Below are positions 1-11,700 of a DNA stretch of 64,000 nt, in pieces. The notes under the pieces were generated by a model. The model had not been told where the DNA came from. It saw nothing but the letters and a program-made list of their open reading frames with translations, and made no database searches. The DNA lies in assembly GCA_017163975.1 (NCBI GenBank), contig JAFFSR010000264.1, positions 2,046,001-2,110,000 on the forward strand, in the 5' to 3' direction. Numbering within the stretch: the first letter of the stretch is position 1; each line of letters opens with the position of its first letter. This DNA is from Anastatus disparis. Taxonomy: Eukaryota > Arthropoda > Insecta > Hymenoptera > Eupelmidae. Both the position numbers and the translations under genes were made by a program.

Positions 1-232
1 TTTATAAATTATCGATGATTGTCAACGATTAAAAGTTGATTATTATACAACTTTTTCTAAATATTGGGGAAAGTATGGGGAAGAGGGACGGGGTCCAGGG
101 GGGGATTCGGGGAGTCAGCGCCCCCCCCCCGCCTTCAAAAAAATTAAATAAGAATTCTTAAAATATAAAAATACATTCAACAAAAACATTAAAAATAAAA
201 TTCTATGTAAATATCTTGACTCTTCAAATAAA

Positions 233-430
233 TTGAGTTACTCGAAAAACTTGAGTTATTCGAGCAATTCGCTTTGTTACGGCAACTCGACTCATTTGTG
301 CAACTTGCCTTATTTAAGCAACATTCCTCATATGAGTAGCTTGCCTTATTTGAGCAACTCCTTTTATCTAAGCAACACGACTCATTTGAGCAACTTCCCT
401 CATTTGAGAAACTTGCCTTGTTTGGGCTAA
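233..430. repeat. Minisatellite with GAGCAACTTGCC-type units
   Basis: Units of about 12 to 24 bp (for example TTATTTGAGCAACTTGCC) repeat with variation across 200 bp. Both strands stay open for 65 to 101 codons because the unit is a multiple of three and lacks stops. The minus-strand product is a Ser/Asn/Cys/Lys repeat. I treat these ORFs as by-products. The left edge contains ACTCGAA motifs like those in the hAT terminal repeat at 23478. Confidence 0.65.
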
Positions 431-661
431 CTGCTTCGTAGAACAATTGCAACGCGGAGTCTTTTACTTCCGAACATATGGGACAGTAGTACAATATTAT
501 AAAAAAATTTTAAGATTCTTAATATTTACAAAAATAATTTATTGTCACATCCAGTAAATACAATAATTATTAAATTATAATTTTAAAAAAAGGAAATAAA
601 TTTTTTACACAGTAATTTTATGTAAAAGTATCCGTAAAGTTGAACTTTACGGATATTCTAT

Positions 662-799
662 CGAAAAATAGTACATTACATTACAAGGGACGAAAAGCGA
701 TCTTCCTTCCCGGCGGTGTGATTGCCCCCCGAGGCGAAGCCGAGGCATACCGCCGGGAACGAGATCGACTTTAGTCCCATGTAATGTATACTATTTTTC
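662..799. repeat. Hairpin element, GC-rich loop, copy 1
   Basis: The left arm AATAGTACATTACATTAC pairs with GTAATGTATACTATTTTTC on the right. The loop contains GGCGAAGCCGAGGC. It is followed by TTCATCTCTGGTCGAAAATT, a flank seen beside several other hairpins in this window. No gene. Confidence 0.75.
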
Positions 800-945
800 T
801 TCATCTCTGGTCGAAAATTCGTGGCGAATTTGTCGTTCAGCGGTTGCGAACGCACGAAGTAGGCGAGAGCAGTCTGCTTCGCCGGCGCAGCCATGTTTTT
901 ACTTCCCTCCCTGCCAGCTGGTTTTACGATGCGCGTTATTACATG

Positions 946-1193
946 TATAACAAATTAAAAGCGAAGGGCTTTTTAAATCCGCTAACATTTGCAACACTAG
1001 TGAAACGAGTGTTGCTGGTTTGCGGATTTTAAAAAGCCCGGAGCAAACAAAGCAAAACAAATATTAGTAATATACGCAACAAGTGACGTACGAAGGGATA
1101 ATATTGGCAGGGGTCAATGTTTTCTGCTGCTCAAGTAAAAAACATTTAACCCTGCAAATATTTTCCCGACGTACGTCACATGTTGCGTAGATT
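946..1193. repeat. Two adjacent hairpins
   Basis: The first (about 966-1040) pairs GGGCTTTTTAAATCCGC with GCGGATTTTAAAAAGCCC. The second (about 1068-1193) pairs ATACGCAACAAGTGACGTAC with GTACGTCACATGTTGCGTA. About 60 bp of the second recur, inverted, at 22430-22495. No gene. Confidence 0.7.
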
Positions 1194-2060
1194 ATTTTAT
1201 GCTGTTGTAAGCAGTTAGAGGAACAATAAAATTATAAATACATAATTGAATACATTTTTTACAATTTTTCAATGTATACATCATGAATTTATGAAATGCG
1301 AAAGAAGCAATTTCGTAGAATTTAAAGAAGCGTGGAACAGACAGCCGCGTCTTGGCGCGCAAGCACCACATGTTGTCGCATGACGCTTCGAGAAACAAAG
1401 CAAGCGATACTTACTGTATTGGGATACACACATTTTTAATTCACAATTATTTTAATATTTTTCTTTGATTTACTAAATATGATAGATACATCTGTTTATG
1501 AAATCTTTTCTTCTGTTATGTTTGTTTGCACTTGTAAATATGAATGTACAAACTTATAACTGAAAAGTTTTAAAATTTTTTTATTTCTCTTTTTACAAGT
1601 TTTATGTTTATTCTATTTTTTCACTGCATCACTTTTACTGTGATTCTTTTTCACTATTAACTCTAAATTTTATTATTAATAAATCATTATGAACCATTAT
1701 TTATTTAATGTATATTTAAAAAAATGTATTTAATACGAAAAAGACCATTATGAAATTTGAATAAGCGCAAGACTTAACTATGTTCTCAAGTTTACACTAC
1801 TATCCTCTCCAAACACATCGGCGCTCACTTCGTACTGAAGAGTTTAGTTGTATCCCAACTTACTATAGCATATTGAGTATTTCCCCGGGGATATATTACT
1901 TGTTTATATATCCCCGAGGAAATAAGCTAACAGCAAATATACTTTAGTACAAAATTTCACAAACAAAATACAGCGGCGCTGCGAGCGTAACTATAAGAGA
2001 CCCCAATACCCATTTGACTAGTCTACTGCATACGACACCCTCTACTGCTTACTACAGCAT
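1194..2060. other. Intergenic, AT-rich
   Basis: No gene or transposase seen. A short palindrome sits at 1883-1925 (TTTCCCCGGGGATATAT against ATATATCCCCGAGGAAA). AATAAGCGCA followed by RGAC near 1763 recurs at 55112, so part of this stretch is repetitive. Confidence 0.5.
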
Positions 2061-2063
2061 AAA

Positions 2064-2352
2064 ATAAAAATATAACACAACACTACGCGTTCACTAACGC
2101 AACTAAATGCACACACAAACACAATTAAACGCATATAATATTTTACAAAATGCAACTTTTTTTTTCATTTTTAACGTCACTGTATTTATGCTACCATTAC
2201 AAAGCAAAATAAATATAATAAAAATATGACACACTACTACGCGTCCATTATCCCAACTAAATGCACACACACAAACACAATTAAACGCATATAATATTTT
2301 ATAAACTTTTTTTAAAATTTGTATTGTCACTCTATTTATGCTATCATTACGA
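2064..2352. repeat. Two tandem units of about 145 bp
   Basis: Two adjacent imperfect copies share ACTACGCGT, AACTAAATGCACACAC, CAATTAAACGCATATAATAT and a TTTATGCTA...CATTAC ending. The minus-strand ORF that spans them repeats its own sequence (ILYAFNCVCVC twice) and is not a gene. Confidence 0.75.
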
Positions 2353-2432
2353 TGCTAATTAGCGACGAAGATCGCCAATGTGTTTGAGAACAAAGCACAT
2401 ATAATGTACATTGATGCTTTTTTCTACAATGG
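2345..2432 (-). repeat. Truncated tRNA-derived SINE (3' part)
   Basis: Matches the tail half of the SINE at 6312-6480: ATTACGATGCTAATTAGCGA, then GTGTTTG(A/T)GAACAAAGCACAT and TGATGCTT. The tRNA-like head is missing. Confidence 0.7.
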
Positions 2433-2464
2433 AGGTTAAAATCACGATTGCGAGAGCGCGTTAA

Positions 2465-2845
2465 GAGGAGGTCACGTATCTCTGTCCTTTTCTAATCAAA
2501 GAATTGAGTTTTTTACAGAAACTAATAACTTTAGCAAAAAATGAAGAGAAAGCCGCATCTCGTAATAAAAAAAGCAATATTTTCTTTAATAAGAAAGAAT
2601 TAATTTTATTGCTTCGTTTTCAAGAAAACCTTGAAAAACTTAAATCATAGAGGTTAGGGTGGACAATTTGATTTTTCAAGGTTTTCTTGAGAACGAAGCA
2701 ATAAAATTAATTTTTTCTTATCAAAGAAAATATTGCTTTATCTGATACAAGATGCGGCTTTCTCTTCATTTTTTGATAAAGTTATTAGTTTTTGTAAAAA
2801 AATCATTTCTTTGATTAGAAAAGGACAGAGATACGTGACCTCCTC
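2465..2845. mobile_element. TTAA-flanked foldback element, 381 bp
   Basis: A near-perfect palindrome with arms of about 175 bp starting GAGGAGGTCACGTATCTCTG and ending CAGAGATACGTGACCTCCTC. Unpaired centre around 2645-2670. TTAA lies on both sides (2461-2464 and 2846-2849), the target type of piggyBac-related transposases. No coding sequence, so it would be non-autonomous. Confidence 0.85.
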
Positions 2846-3044
2846 TTAAGGAGAACGGGAGAACGAGTAAACGTTGTATATTCTTTGCTCCCGGCTAGCT
2901 AGGTGGCGCGACGATGCGGAGGGAACATCAACTTTCGATGGGGATATGTAGGGAGGGAGGTAGAATTTTCGACCAAGATATGAAGAAAAAAATTTTACGT
3001 ACAAGTGTCCGTAAAGATGAACTTTAGGGATACTCTATCGAAAA

Positions 3045-3326
3045 TAATATTTTGATATGCTGTAACTACTGTTTCAAAAGGATTTGAGCTAAGCTTTAAT
3101 TTAAAAAAAGTTTCAAGCTTCTAGCTATCAATGCTAAAGAACTATATGCGTTTAAAAATCTAGTAACTTTTTTAGTGATTTTCTTTAATTGCCCGTAATT
3201 AGGGGGATATTAAGTGTTTGTGACTATAAATTTAGCTTTTTCCATATTTTATCATCGGAAAACTTATCCCAAAGTTTGAGCAAAATCCGTGATCCGGGGG
3301 TGTGACACTCTCCTAGTTAGTATAAT
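3045..3326. repeat. Half copy of the outer foldback family
   Basis: Shares AATATTTTGATATGCTGTA, a long middle, and the end TCCGTGATCCGG...CTCTCCTAGTTAG with 15520-15800. Only one arm is present here. No gene. Confidence 0.8.
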
Positions 3327-4085
3327 GTTTATTTTAAAATATATTAATTCATTACCTTGTTTAAGTTTTTATGAATTTCTGGATAAACATCGCCAAGACT
3401 TAAAGCAACGTAATTTGCTAATTCTGACAGAAGTCTGTTTGTTTTAAAAGTTGCCTCACTAATATCAATTGCTCTTTATAAAATTCATCTAAGTTTGTAG
3501 CTAAAGAAAAATGCAATGTAAATTCATAAGTAATTGATAAATTATTTTATATGTATTTGCGTATATAAAGAACATTACAAACTTCTTGTCAGGCAACATT
3601 CCATCAGCTGATGCTACAGTAATCATTCTAGCATGGTCAACTAAAATTCTGTATCCAGAATCAATTTTATCTTTGTCAGCTATTCCAAATCGACCTTGAT
3701 ATCATGGAGCATTTTTAATTTTCTCGATCGCATCAAATAATGGTTCAAAAAGATCTGTATCATAATTTGCTCGTTTTTCTTGTGAAATATCTATGAAATT
3801 TCTATGCCAAAAGGTAATATATGATCTGGAACTCTTATTTTTAACCATACTTCTTTACATTCTCAATCTGGTTTCAAGTCTAATTTTTCATTACCTCTAA
3901 AATATGTTACATACAAGAAATCCTTATTTAATCCATAAATTTGTACCAATAGTTCTCAAGCATATTTACAAGCTTCTTCCTAAAAAACAAAAAATAAGTA
4001 AATTTTTCAATGTAATGTATCGATAAAAATATCAACTTCAATTTATTATTATTAATTAATACCTAACTTTAAAATTATCTCCAAA

Positions 4086-4199
4086 ATTTTATTTATTACA
4101 AGGAAATTTGTGTTAAAAAATAATTTACTTATTTTAAATATATTTATTAAAAATAAGAAAACGATTTTTATACACAAATTTCCTTGTAATAAATAAAAT
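4086..4199. repeat. Inverted repeat, 114 bp
   Basis: ATTTTATTTATTACAAGGAA pairs with TTCCTTGTAATAAATAAAAT around an AT-rich loop. It lies within the AlaRS pseudogene, between its first and second pieces. Confidence 0.8.
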
Positions 4200-4235
4200 C
4201 AAACATTTATAATAATATATCAAAAAAAGAATATA

Positions 4236-4465
4236 CCGTGAAGGACGTAATTTCTGATCACTTAGGAGGTATTCCTGATCACATATTTACATGTAAAAAA
4301 GTAAAAGTATATTTCTTTTTCACTCAAACGAAGCATTTCTTACGCTCAATCTATTTTTTCTCATAAATTAAAAAAAAGTTTTTCCTACTAAAATCTTATA
4401 GATTATGATTTATAATAAATAATGATCAGAAATTACGCCCTGATCAGGAACTACGTCCTTTACGG
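4236..4465. mobile_element. TA-flanked inverted-repeat element, 230 bp
   Basis: CCGTGAAGGACGTAATTTCT at the left and AACTACGTCCTTTACGG at the right, with TA on both sides (4234-4235 and 4466-4467). Also inside the AlaRS pseudogene region. Non-coding. Confidence 0.75.
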
Positions 4466-4599
4466 TAATAAAAAAAAGAATATGTGAAATATTTAATTTT
4501 TTTATTACTGTACCTGATTCATTCCAGCATTAAAAAATTAACAAATGGTATAGTTGGATCATTTAAAGGCACCACTGGACTCGAGTAAATCAATATATG

Positions 4600-5812
4600 A
4601 TTATATTTTTTGTAAAATATTTAAAAAAAATCATTTCTAATCATTTTTTAACTTCTAACTAATTTTTTCGAACACAGTGCATGAATAATTATTATATTAA
4701 TAACCTTAAATTTTTATATACACCATTTTTTATGCTCACATTTCTACCAGGGGAATAATGAGAAAAAAGAGAATTTTTTGAATGACGTTATAATGATAAT
4801 TCTGAGGAATTTTTCAAATTTAATAAAACGATTAATTTGTTTCTTAACATTATAAATTAATTAATTGTAATTAAAATAAAAGTACATAAAATTATGTAGG
4901 TAAACAGAATACAATAGATTAAAAAAAAATTAAGTAGTTTTCATTGTTTGTATGAATCATGAAAAAAAAATTTACGCAAAATCCAAAACGGTATTTTTTT
5001 ATTGAAAATAATTCCATAAACATTTGTTTTTTAATATCAAGTTTTATAATTAGAAATTCAAACAAAAATTTTGCAATTATTTATTTAAACATCACTATCA
5101 AACGAATTTCGTTTGATAGTCATGTTTAAATTTATATTTTTATTTTCAAAAAAAAAATGTTTACCAAAAATTAAATTATAGCACGGTGATATTTCAACGA
5201 TGCATTCTAAAAGGTGTTCCATTTCCATAAATTTCAATTATTACGTTGAAGGTTTAACTGCATAAGAAAAAATTTTGTAAAACAACTTTTTATTCTTCAC
5301 CAAAATTATATTTTCTGCAATGCCGAGACCTTCAATTATCCAACCATTCATATTTAATATATTTGAAATGACTCATTTCTGATTCATTCTTATTTGAATA
5401 TTAAATGATATTTTTAAATTCCAGATTGAAATTCTACTAAAAAAAAATTCAACAGTAATCATTACTAACGTAAATAAAATATGACTCTTATAAAGAAACT
5501 GAATACAAAAAAAGAAAAAAAATACTGGCCAAAATGATGTTGCTTCTGATAACATGATGTAAGTGGAGAATTTTTCATTTCAACAGAGGTTCTTTTGCAT
5601 TTTTCATAGTCTGTTCTCGCTTATATTTAATATTTTGTAAACTCATGCAAATGCATACCAAAAATTTTCTTTATGAATGTATTTATGAATAAATTCAAAA
5701 GACTTTCTTAATAGTTTTTTTCGACTGAATTATGTTTTATTTTTATTAAAGATCAATAAACTTTTAGATTTTAATTTTAGAAATCATTTATTTATATGAT
5801 TTGTTATGTATA
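4600..5812. other. Intergenic, AT-rich, no gene seen
   Basis: Only a short palindrome at 5087-5127 (ACTATCAAACGAATTTCGTT). The minus-strand ORF at 5373-5555 is low-complexity and unsupported. Confidence 0.5.
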
Positions 5813-5950
5813 TGGTCAATGTCCCAATTGTTACTCGCTGTTAGAAATGAACCTATTACTAACCGCTCAATGTTATTTAGATACAAAAAAAAATTTTTAA
5901 CAATGAACGGCTAGTAATAGGTTCGTGAGTAGCAATTGGGACATTGACCA
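5813..5950. mobile_element. TA-flanked foldback, 138 bp
   Basis: TGGTCAATGTCCCAATTG at the left matches CAATTGGGACATTGACCA at the right, and most of each arm pairs. TA at 5811-5812 and 5951-5952. Non-coding. Confidence 0.85.
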
Positions 5951-6311
5951 TACATTTATTATGTTTTTATAAGAATTTTACATAAAGTAAATCAAAAATA
6001 GTAATTTCATCTAGGAAAATCAATATTAAAAATTATATCGAAACGTTTTAATAAATTTCAAATTCCGATTTTTTGAAATTGCGTTTAATTACATTATGCA
6101 ATTTGAAAAATATTTAGTATGAAATAAAAATAATATTTAGTAAAAGTTAAATAAAACATTTTTCTAAAATTAAATAAACTAAATTTGCAAGTAAATGAAT
6201 TTACATATTAAATCCAAAAATAAAATTTTGAATACTTTAACTGGCTAGAATATTTCAAATCGAAATGAAAAAACAAATAAAATTAGTTGTACTTTGAAAT
6301 AAAGAATGAAA

Positions 6312-6480
6312 ATCATTACGATGCTAATTAGCGACGGAGGTATTCAGTGTGTTTGTGAACAAAGCACATGTATAGTATATTACAGTGATGCTTGTATCAA
6401 TCGGCCGCCAAGAGCGGGATTCAAACTCGTGTCCTCGAGATTAAAAATTCATCGCTCTACCGAGTGGGGCCACTGAGGAC
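6312..6480 (-). repeat. tRNA-derived SINE
   Basis: On the minus strand the head reads GGCCCCACTCGGTAGAGC (A-box-like) and, about 40 bp on, GAGTTTGAATCCC (B-box-like), both RNA polymerase III promoter elements. Then come CGGCCGATTGATACAAGCAT and a tail shared with 2345-2432. The head resembles the SINE at 30828-30954. Confidence 0.75.
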
Positions 6481-8716
6481 TCATTCCATTTTTTTTTTTT
6501 TTAATAGTATTATTTGTTTATGAAACTGTTATTATGGAAAATTTTAATTTTTCTCAGTCAAAATCATTTTTTATCGTAATTTTTTATTGGATTTTAAAAT
6601 ACTAGTTAAAATTTCAAAATATATAAATCATATAATAGAAAATTGCATTTACTATATGTTAATATTTTATAAACATAAATAAATTCCTGAATAATAAATG
6701 TTTACATTTGAAAAAAAAAAATAATAATAATAATAATAAAAGAAAAGTTGATATTTTATTTAAACTGAAAAAAGATAAACACGTATGATAGACAAATCAT
6801 ATTTTTATTTAAAAGTACATGCAAGGAGAATTTTTTTTTTAAAAAGTTAAATATTTTAAGAAAATTTAGTAGAGGTCACATATGTTAAGATATTCAAAAT
6901 TTTATCACTAGTTTTTGAAGATATATTAGTAATATGTGTCTTTTTTACGATCAAAATATAATTTTAAATAATCTTACAAGAGTTTATTGATTATATCAGT
7001 TACATTTATGACAAAATTTTCATTGCAGGTTACGAGTGTCACTTATTAACCCTGTACAATAACTGGAGCGATTAATTTCATGTAGAAGGATTGAGGACTA
7101 GATGAAATTGGAATATAAAAAATAGAAATAAGTAACATGGAATCAAGTTAGCTTTGGAGGGACTATCGACAATAATGTTTTATTGCCTTTTAAAATTCAG
7201 TTTTTATAAAACGGAACCCATGGTATCCAAATTTATTTTTAAGTGAATATTTGTTTAGAGAAATGTTTCAAATTAAAGTGTCTGTTTTGAACGAATTTTA
7301 AAATAAACTTTTCAAATCTAACAAGCTCCAATAATTTTTTACTGTAATTTAATTATTATTCATTTTGCAAACGTAGTGAAATAATTGCTCGATTTTGAAA
7401 TCCAAACAAAAAATAATCATTTGAATAATTCAATATGAATTTTAAATGAGGTATTAAGTTCACAATAAGTTCCCGTACATTAACTTAACAAGTTGATACT
7501 AGTTACATTGTAATGAAAATCAAATATTTAATTTTCCTTTCAACTGTAGCTGTAACAAAATTTTTATCTAAATTATTTGTTTAATCAAACAATTTTATCT
7601 TCTATTTAACAATTTAAAAACTGCGTCAATTGAACGTAACCAAGCAAAACGGTTATTAGTAAAAATAAGCGCTAAATTTGAGGGCTTTTAATTATATTAT
7701 TAATTATTAATGTTAATTCTACATTTTGAAGTAGTCGTTTGTTTAAGAAAGCATTCATTTTTTCAGCAGCAAACAAAGGAGGATGTTCGTAAAGTCATTT
7801 GTGAAATTAAAATTAAAAATTAAAACTAAATTTCTAATTTTTTTCTGTGAAAAATAAAAAAGCATTTGATTTTTCTATTTTTTGTACTAAAAGTCGGATG
7901 AAATCTTGAATTTTTCACTTGTTTTTGAAATTTTGCTCGTCTATTCTATAATATTTGCTTTAATTTTATAAGAATTTCCAAAGTTATATATTTGATAATT
8001 ATGATTAATTATAAAGATCTGCGTTTATTAAGAAATTTACTTGGCTATGCTATTTAATTTGGAAATATTTTATTTTTTTAAATTATGATGAACTAAGGTT
8101 TTAATGTCTTTGGCAGTATCATCAATTATTTTTTATCTGGGCAGAAAAATAATGCAAAATATGAGTATAGCAGTTAACTTTATAATTACAGAAAGTGAAA
8201 TAATGTAAATGTTAAATAGTGATTCGTTGGTAACTAAATTTTAATCTTCGGTATTAATACCTTTCTGTTACCACACGTAGGTATGTATAAATTTATGAAT
8301 TTTTGATACTGCAGATGAATGCGTCGATATTTGTTAATAATTAACAATCAATGATGATAAAAGATTTCTATTTTATCGGCAAGGGGTTATTACAATGGAT
8401 GGTTTCTTATTTACTGATTTACAATTGGTACACTGATTATTCAACTAGTTTCATAAGAGTCTATATATAGTAAGAAGGATAGGAAAAAAAGTAAACTTTA
8501 TTTGTAAACAGTTAGCCAAATTGAAATTACGATGGTTAAAACAATATTTAAACATAATATAAAGGTAATTAATAAAAGTACACAAGAAATAAATACAATT
8601 TTATTTTTGCGAATAACACAAGTTCATTTACAGCTATCTATAACAAGTGTTTTATATAAATCTATTTAAGATACAACAAAATTATATACTATTTATTATA
8701 GTAATCTAAATCTTCT
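6481..8716. other. Downstream flank of OR-B, AT-rich
   Basis: No coding signal, repeat with clear ends or RNA gene recognised. A short (AAT)n run occurs near 6720. Confidence 0.5.
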
Positions 8717-11700
8717 TTATACAGCAAAAACGCTGAAAAACGACAGTCCAGTTTTGAACATCTTAAGCATAAAGAATAAAGATTTTATTAATTCATTGCA
8801 TATAAAGTTTAATAAAAATTTTTAAATGATTACAAACCTCGCTATAAGTTTGCATAGATAAAACGAACAATTTAGCACCAGTCAATTCGCAATGTTTAGC
8901 ACTACGTATCATCATAATGTAGATTAAGAATTTATTTTTCTTCGAAAACTTGTACCATTCACTATTGTAACTGGAATAAAGATTTTTTTTAGTACATCAA
9001 ATCATTTCTTAGAATTGTAAAAGATTCAATATGTTAAAAATTGAATTCAAATAAAATTTGGATGGGAATTTTGTATGTGTGAAAACTAGCTAGTGTCACT
9101 CTTTCATTAATTATTTTTTATTTGTAAATACGGTGACATAAATTATATTTATGTACACACATCCGAACCTAAATTTAGGCACGCACGTATCTATCTACTT
9201 GATTGGCATATTATTTTTTAAAACTTATAACTCACCAAGCTTGGAATACTTCAGTACTAATGTCAATAATTTTTTGTCCAGGTAAAAAAATAACATAAAA
9301 GTGTATTGTGACTGCTAAAAACATAGTACCATATCTGATTGTTTCTACTATATCATCTAAATTAAGTAAGATCTAAAACACGGGCATATGAAAGAATTAA
9401 TTACGACTAGGGTAAGTGTGCCAGTTATCGTTGCCACCCCCCCCCCGACTACCGTGCTCCTTTGATATTTTAATACATTAAGATAGGTTTAAGCCTTAAT
9501 TAATAATACAAAAAAATTTTTTTAATATTTTTGAAGTATAATTTGACAATTAGAAAAATAAAAATTAAATTTATCGACATTTTATATTGTATAAATAATG
9601 TTTGAAATTTTTGTAACGTGATTTATGCGTTTTTAGTGCGCGCATTATCAAAAAGCTTAGGATTGCATGTTTAATTCAATCATTTAAAGTATTAAAAAAT
9701 GTATATTAATAATATGTAAATGCATTTTACTATAATAAAATACTTACAAATTTTGAAAAAACTTACGATTTGCGTTTTTAAATTATTTTTTATTATTTAT
9801 TTATAAAATATAGTAACTGGAACAGATTTAAGCATATGATTCAATTATCGTGCACGATAACTAAACCAATTTTTTGGTATAATCTTAGTTATCGTGCCCT
9901 CTAACATGTGAGCATCGAAGAAAACATAACCTCAAAAAAAGATTAATCGACGAAAAATGCACGGTATTCGACGCTCGATATTTGGTTGAGAGCTTGCTTA
10001 CTGACAAAACGCATTTAGTTGGGGGCGCGGAAACTGACACACGGTATATAGAAATCTGAAAATTGAGCAACACGGTATTTGACGCGTATATTTTTAATAA
10101 TATTTCAAATATTTTTCTATACATAATTAATCAATCATGTCAATCATGCTTATTAAATAAAAGATGCTTCAACGTTTATAACTGATATCAATAGTTATCG
10201 AGCATTAATAGAAAAATCTGTTTAATTTGATAAAATCTGTAAGAGGTTACGTTAAACCCACGGTAACTGGCACATTTACCCTATAATAAGCAAAAGCGAT
10301 AAAAATATTGCATTTTTACAGAGTAATATATAAAAACAATATAGCAAGCTTTAAGTTAGAATGGAACTTGACATTTTACGCCAATAAATGTTTTTTTTTT
10401 AACAAGATTTATGATGTTATATGATTATATTTATGCTGCTTATTTTAAATACTGTCATTAATTTTATGCAAAAATATATGTAATATTATTTAGAACGTTA
10501 CTGATCATTTGAAATAAATTTATTTTAAGTATACAAGCCTTTGAGATAGTATAATTCTTGTACTAACTTTTAAGATCTCTACTTGTCTATAATACTTATA
10601 TGTAATATAAATTACATAATAAAGTAAATACCATAACAATCCCACCTCCAAAACCAAACATGTTCACCATTAACACGAGAAACCATGTAGTATTGTACAC
10701 TTCATCAATATCCTGAACATCCCTAAAATACAGAATATTGATATGTATTTTATGTTTTAAAATTATCACCAGTTTTAATATGTATTATTATTAATATTAT
10801 CATTATTGTTGTTGTTATTATTATTGTTATTATTATGAATATTATTGAATCAATACATTTGTTTGTTTACATAAAAGACAACTTATTTATATAAAAGAAA
10901 ATTTGGATATGATAAATCTGGACTTCGAAGTCTAACAACCGCTGGTTGAGCCTTGATCATACATCCAAGAAAATTTGCTCCAGTCAGTAGCTCCGGTAAG
11001 AAGACCGATAAACCGAAGACCGACATCGTCACCAGTAAAAGTGGCTTTGCCACTACCTTTACCAGTTTTTTCAGAATGATCTCCGGTGTCAGCGAGATTA
11101 ATTTATAATATATTTTATAGTTGATAGAAGAAAACGTAAGAACAAGATGAAAAAAATAGGACCTTCCGGGTTTCTTATCGGTGGAGAAAAAAAGTCTTTA
11201 CAAATTATGAAAATTTCCTCGTCACCAGAGATTATTTACGAACAGCTGAGATCGTAGCCGCAAAGGAAGAGGAAATTTGACTCACACGAGCATTAAGAGT
11301 GTTTACGAAAAGTAAAACGTAAGCTTAATTATACTATCTAATGGCACAATAAAATAACAATTAAGAGTGCTGACTGTGACGATCGGAACGCCACCGCTAT
11401 TGAAATCGTATTTTATTTAATTGTCATCTTTTGAGACATTTTAAATTTGATAAAAATGTTTTCCCACGGACAATAAATTCTTAATTTTATTTATTAAGAA
11501 AGTTTAGTATTAAATTAAAATAAATAAAGCTGTAGTTTGTAGAGAAAAATAAAAATTAGTTGATATAATCGTCACATCGTGTTTAAATTTTCTCTACAAG
11601 TTATTCTTAGCATTAAAGATTATTTTGGATTAAAACTTAATTCAAAATAATCTTTAACGCTTATTATACATGGGAAAATTCTAATTATACTTATTTAAGT

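Larger units (their letters stand above)
3352..4590 (-). pseudogene. Alanyl-tRNA synthetase pseudogene (mitochondrial type), fragmented
   Basis: Minus-strand pieces in gene order: about 4590-4515 (VVPLNDPTIPFVN then NAGMNQ, broken by a small insertion), 3979-3805 ([43 protein letters not shown]), 3795-3575 ([53 protein letters not shown]) and 3450-3352 (LLSELANYVALSLGDVYPEI). These follow the class II AlaRS catalytic domain, and the phrasing resembles insect mitochondrial AARS2. AlaRS charges tRNA-Ala. This copy cannot: it has three in-frame TGA codons (one at the conserved Trp of YAWELL), a small insertion, and it lacks the motif 2/3 region normally found between HILPFG and NYDTD. Splice-like AG and GT at piece borders suggest an intron-containing duplicate and not a processed copy. 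A functional parent gene should exist elsewhere. Confidence 0.82.

Noticed and set aside
2103..2330. 75-codon minus-strand ORF
   Set aside because: It repeats itself because it spans two tandem repeat units.
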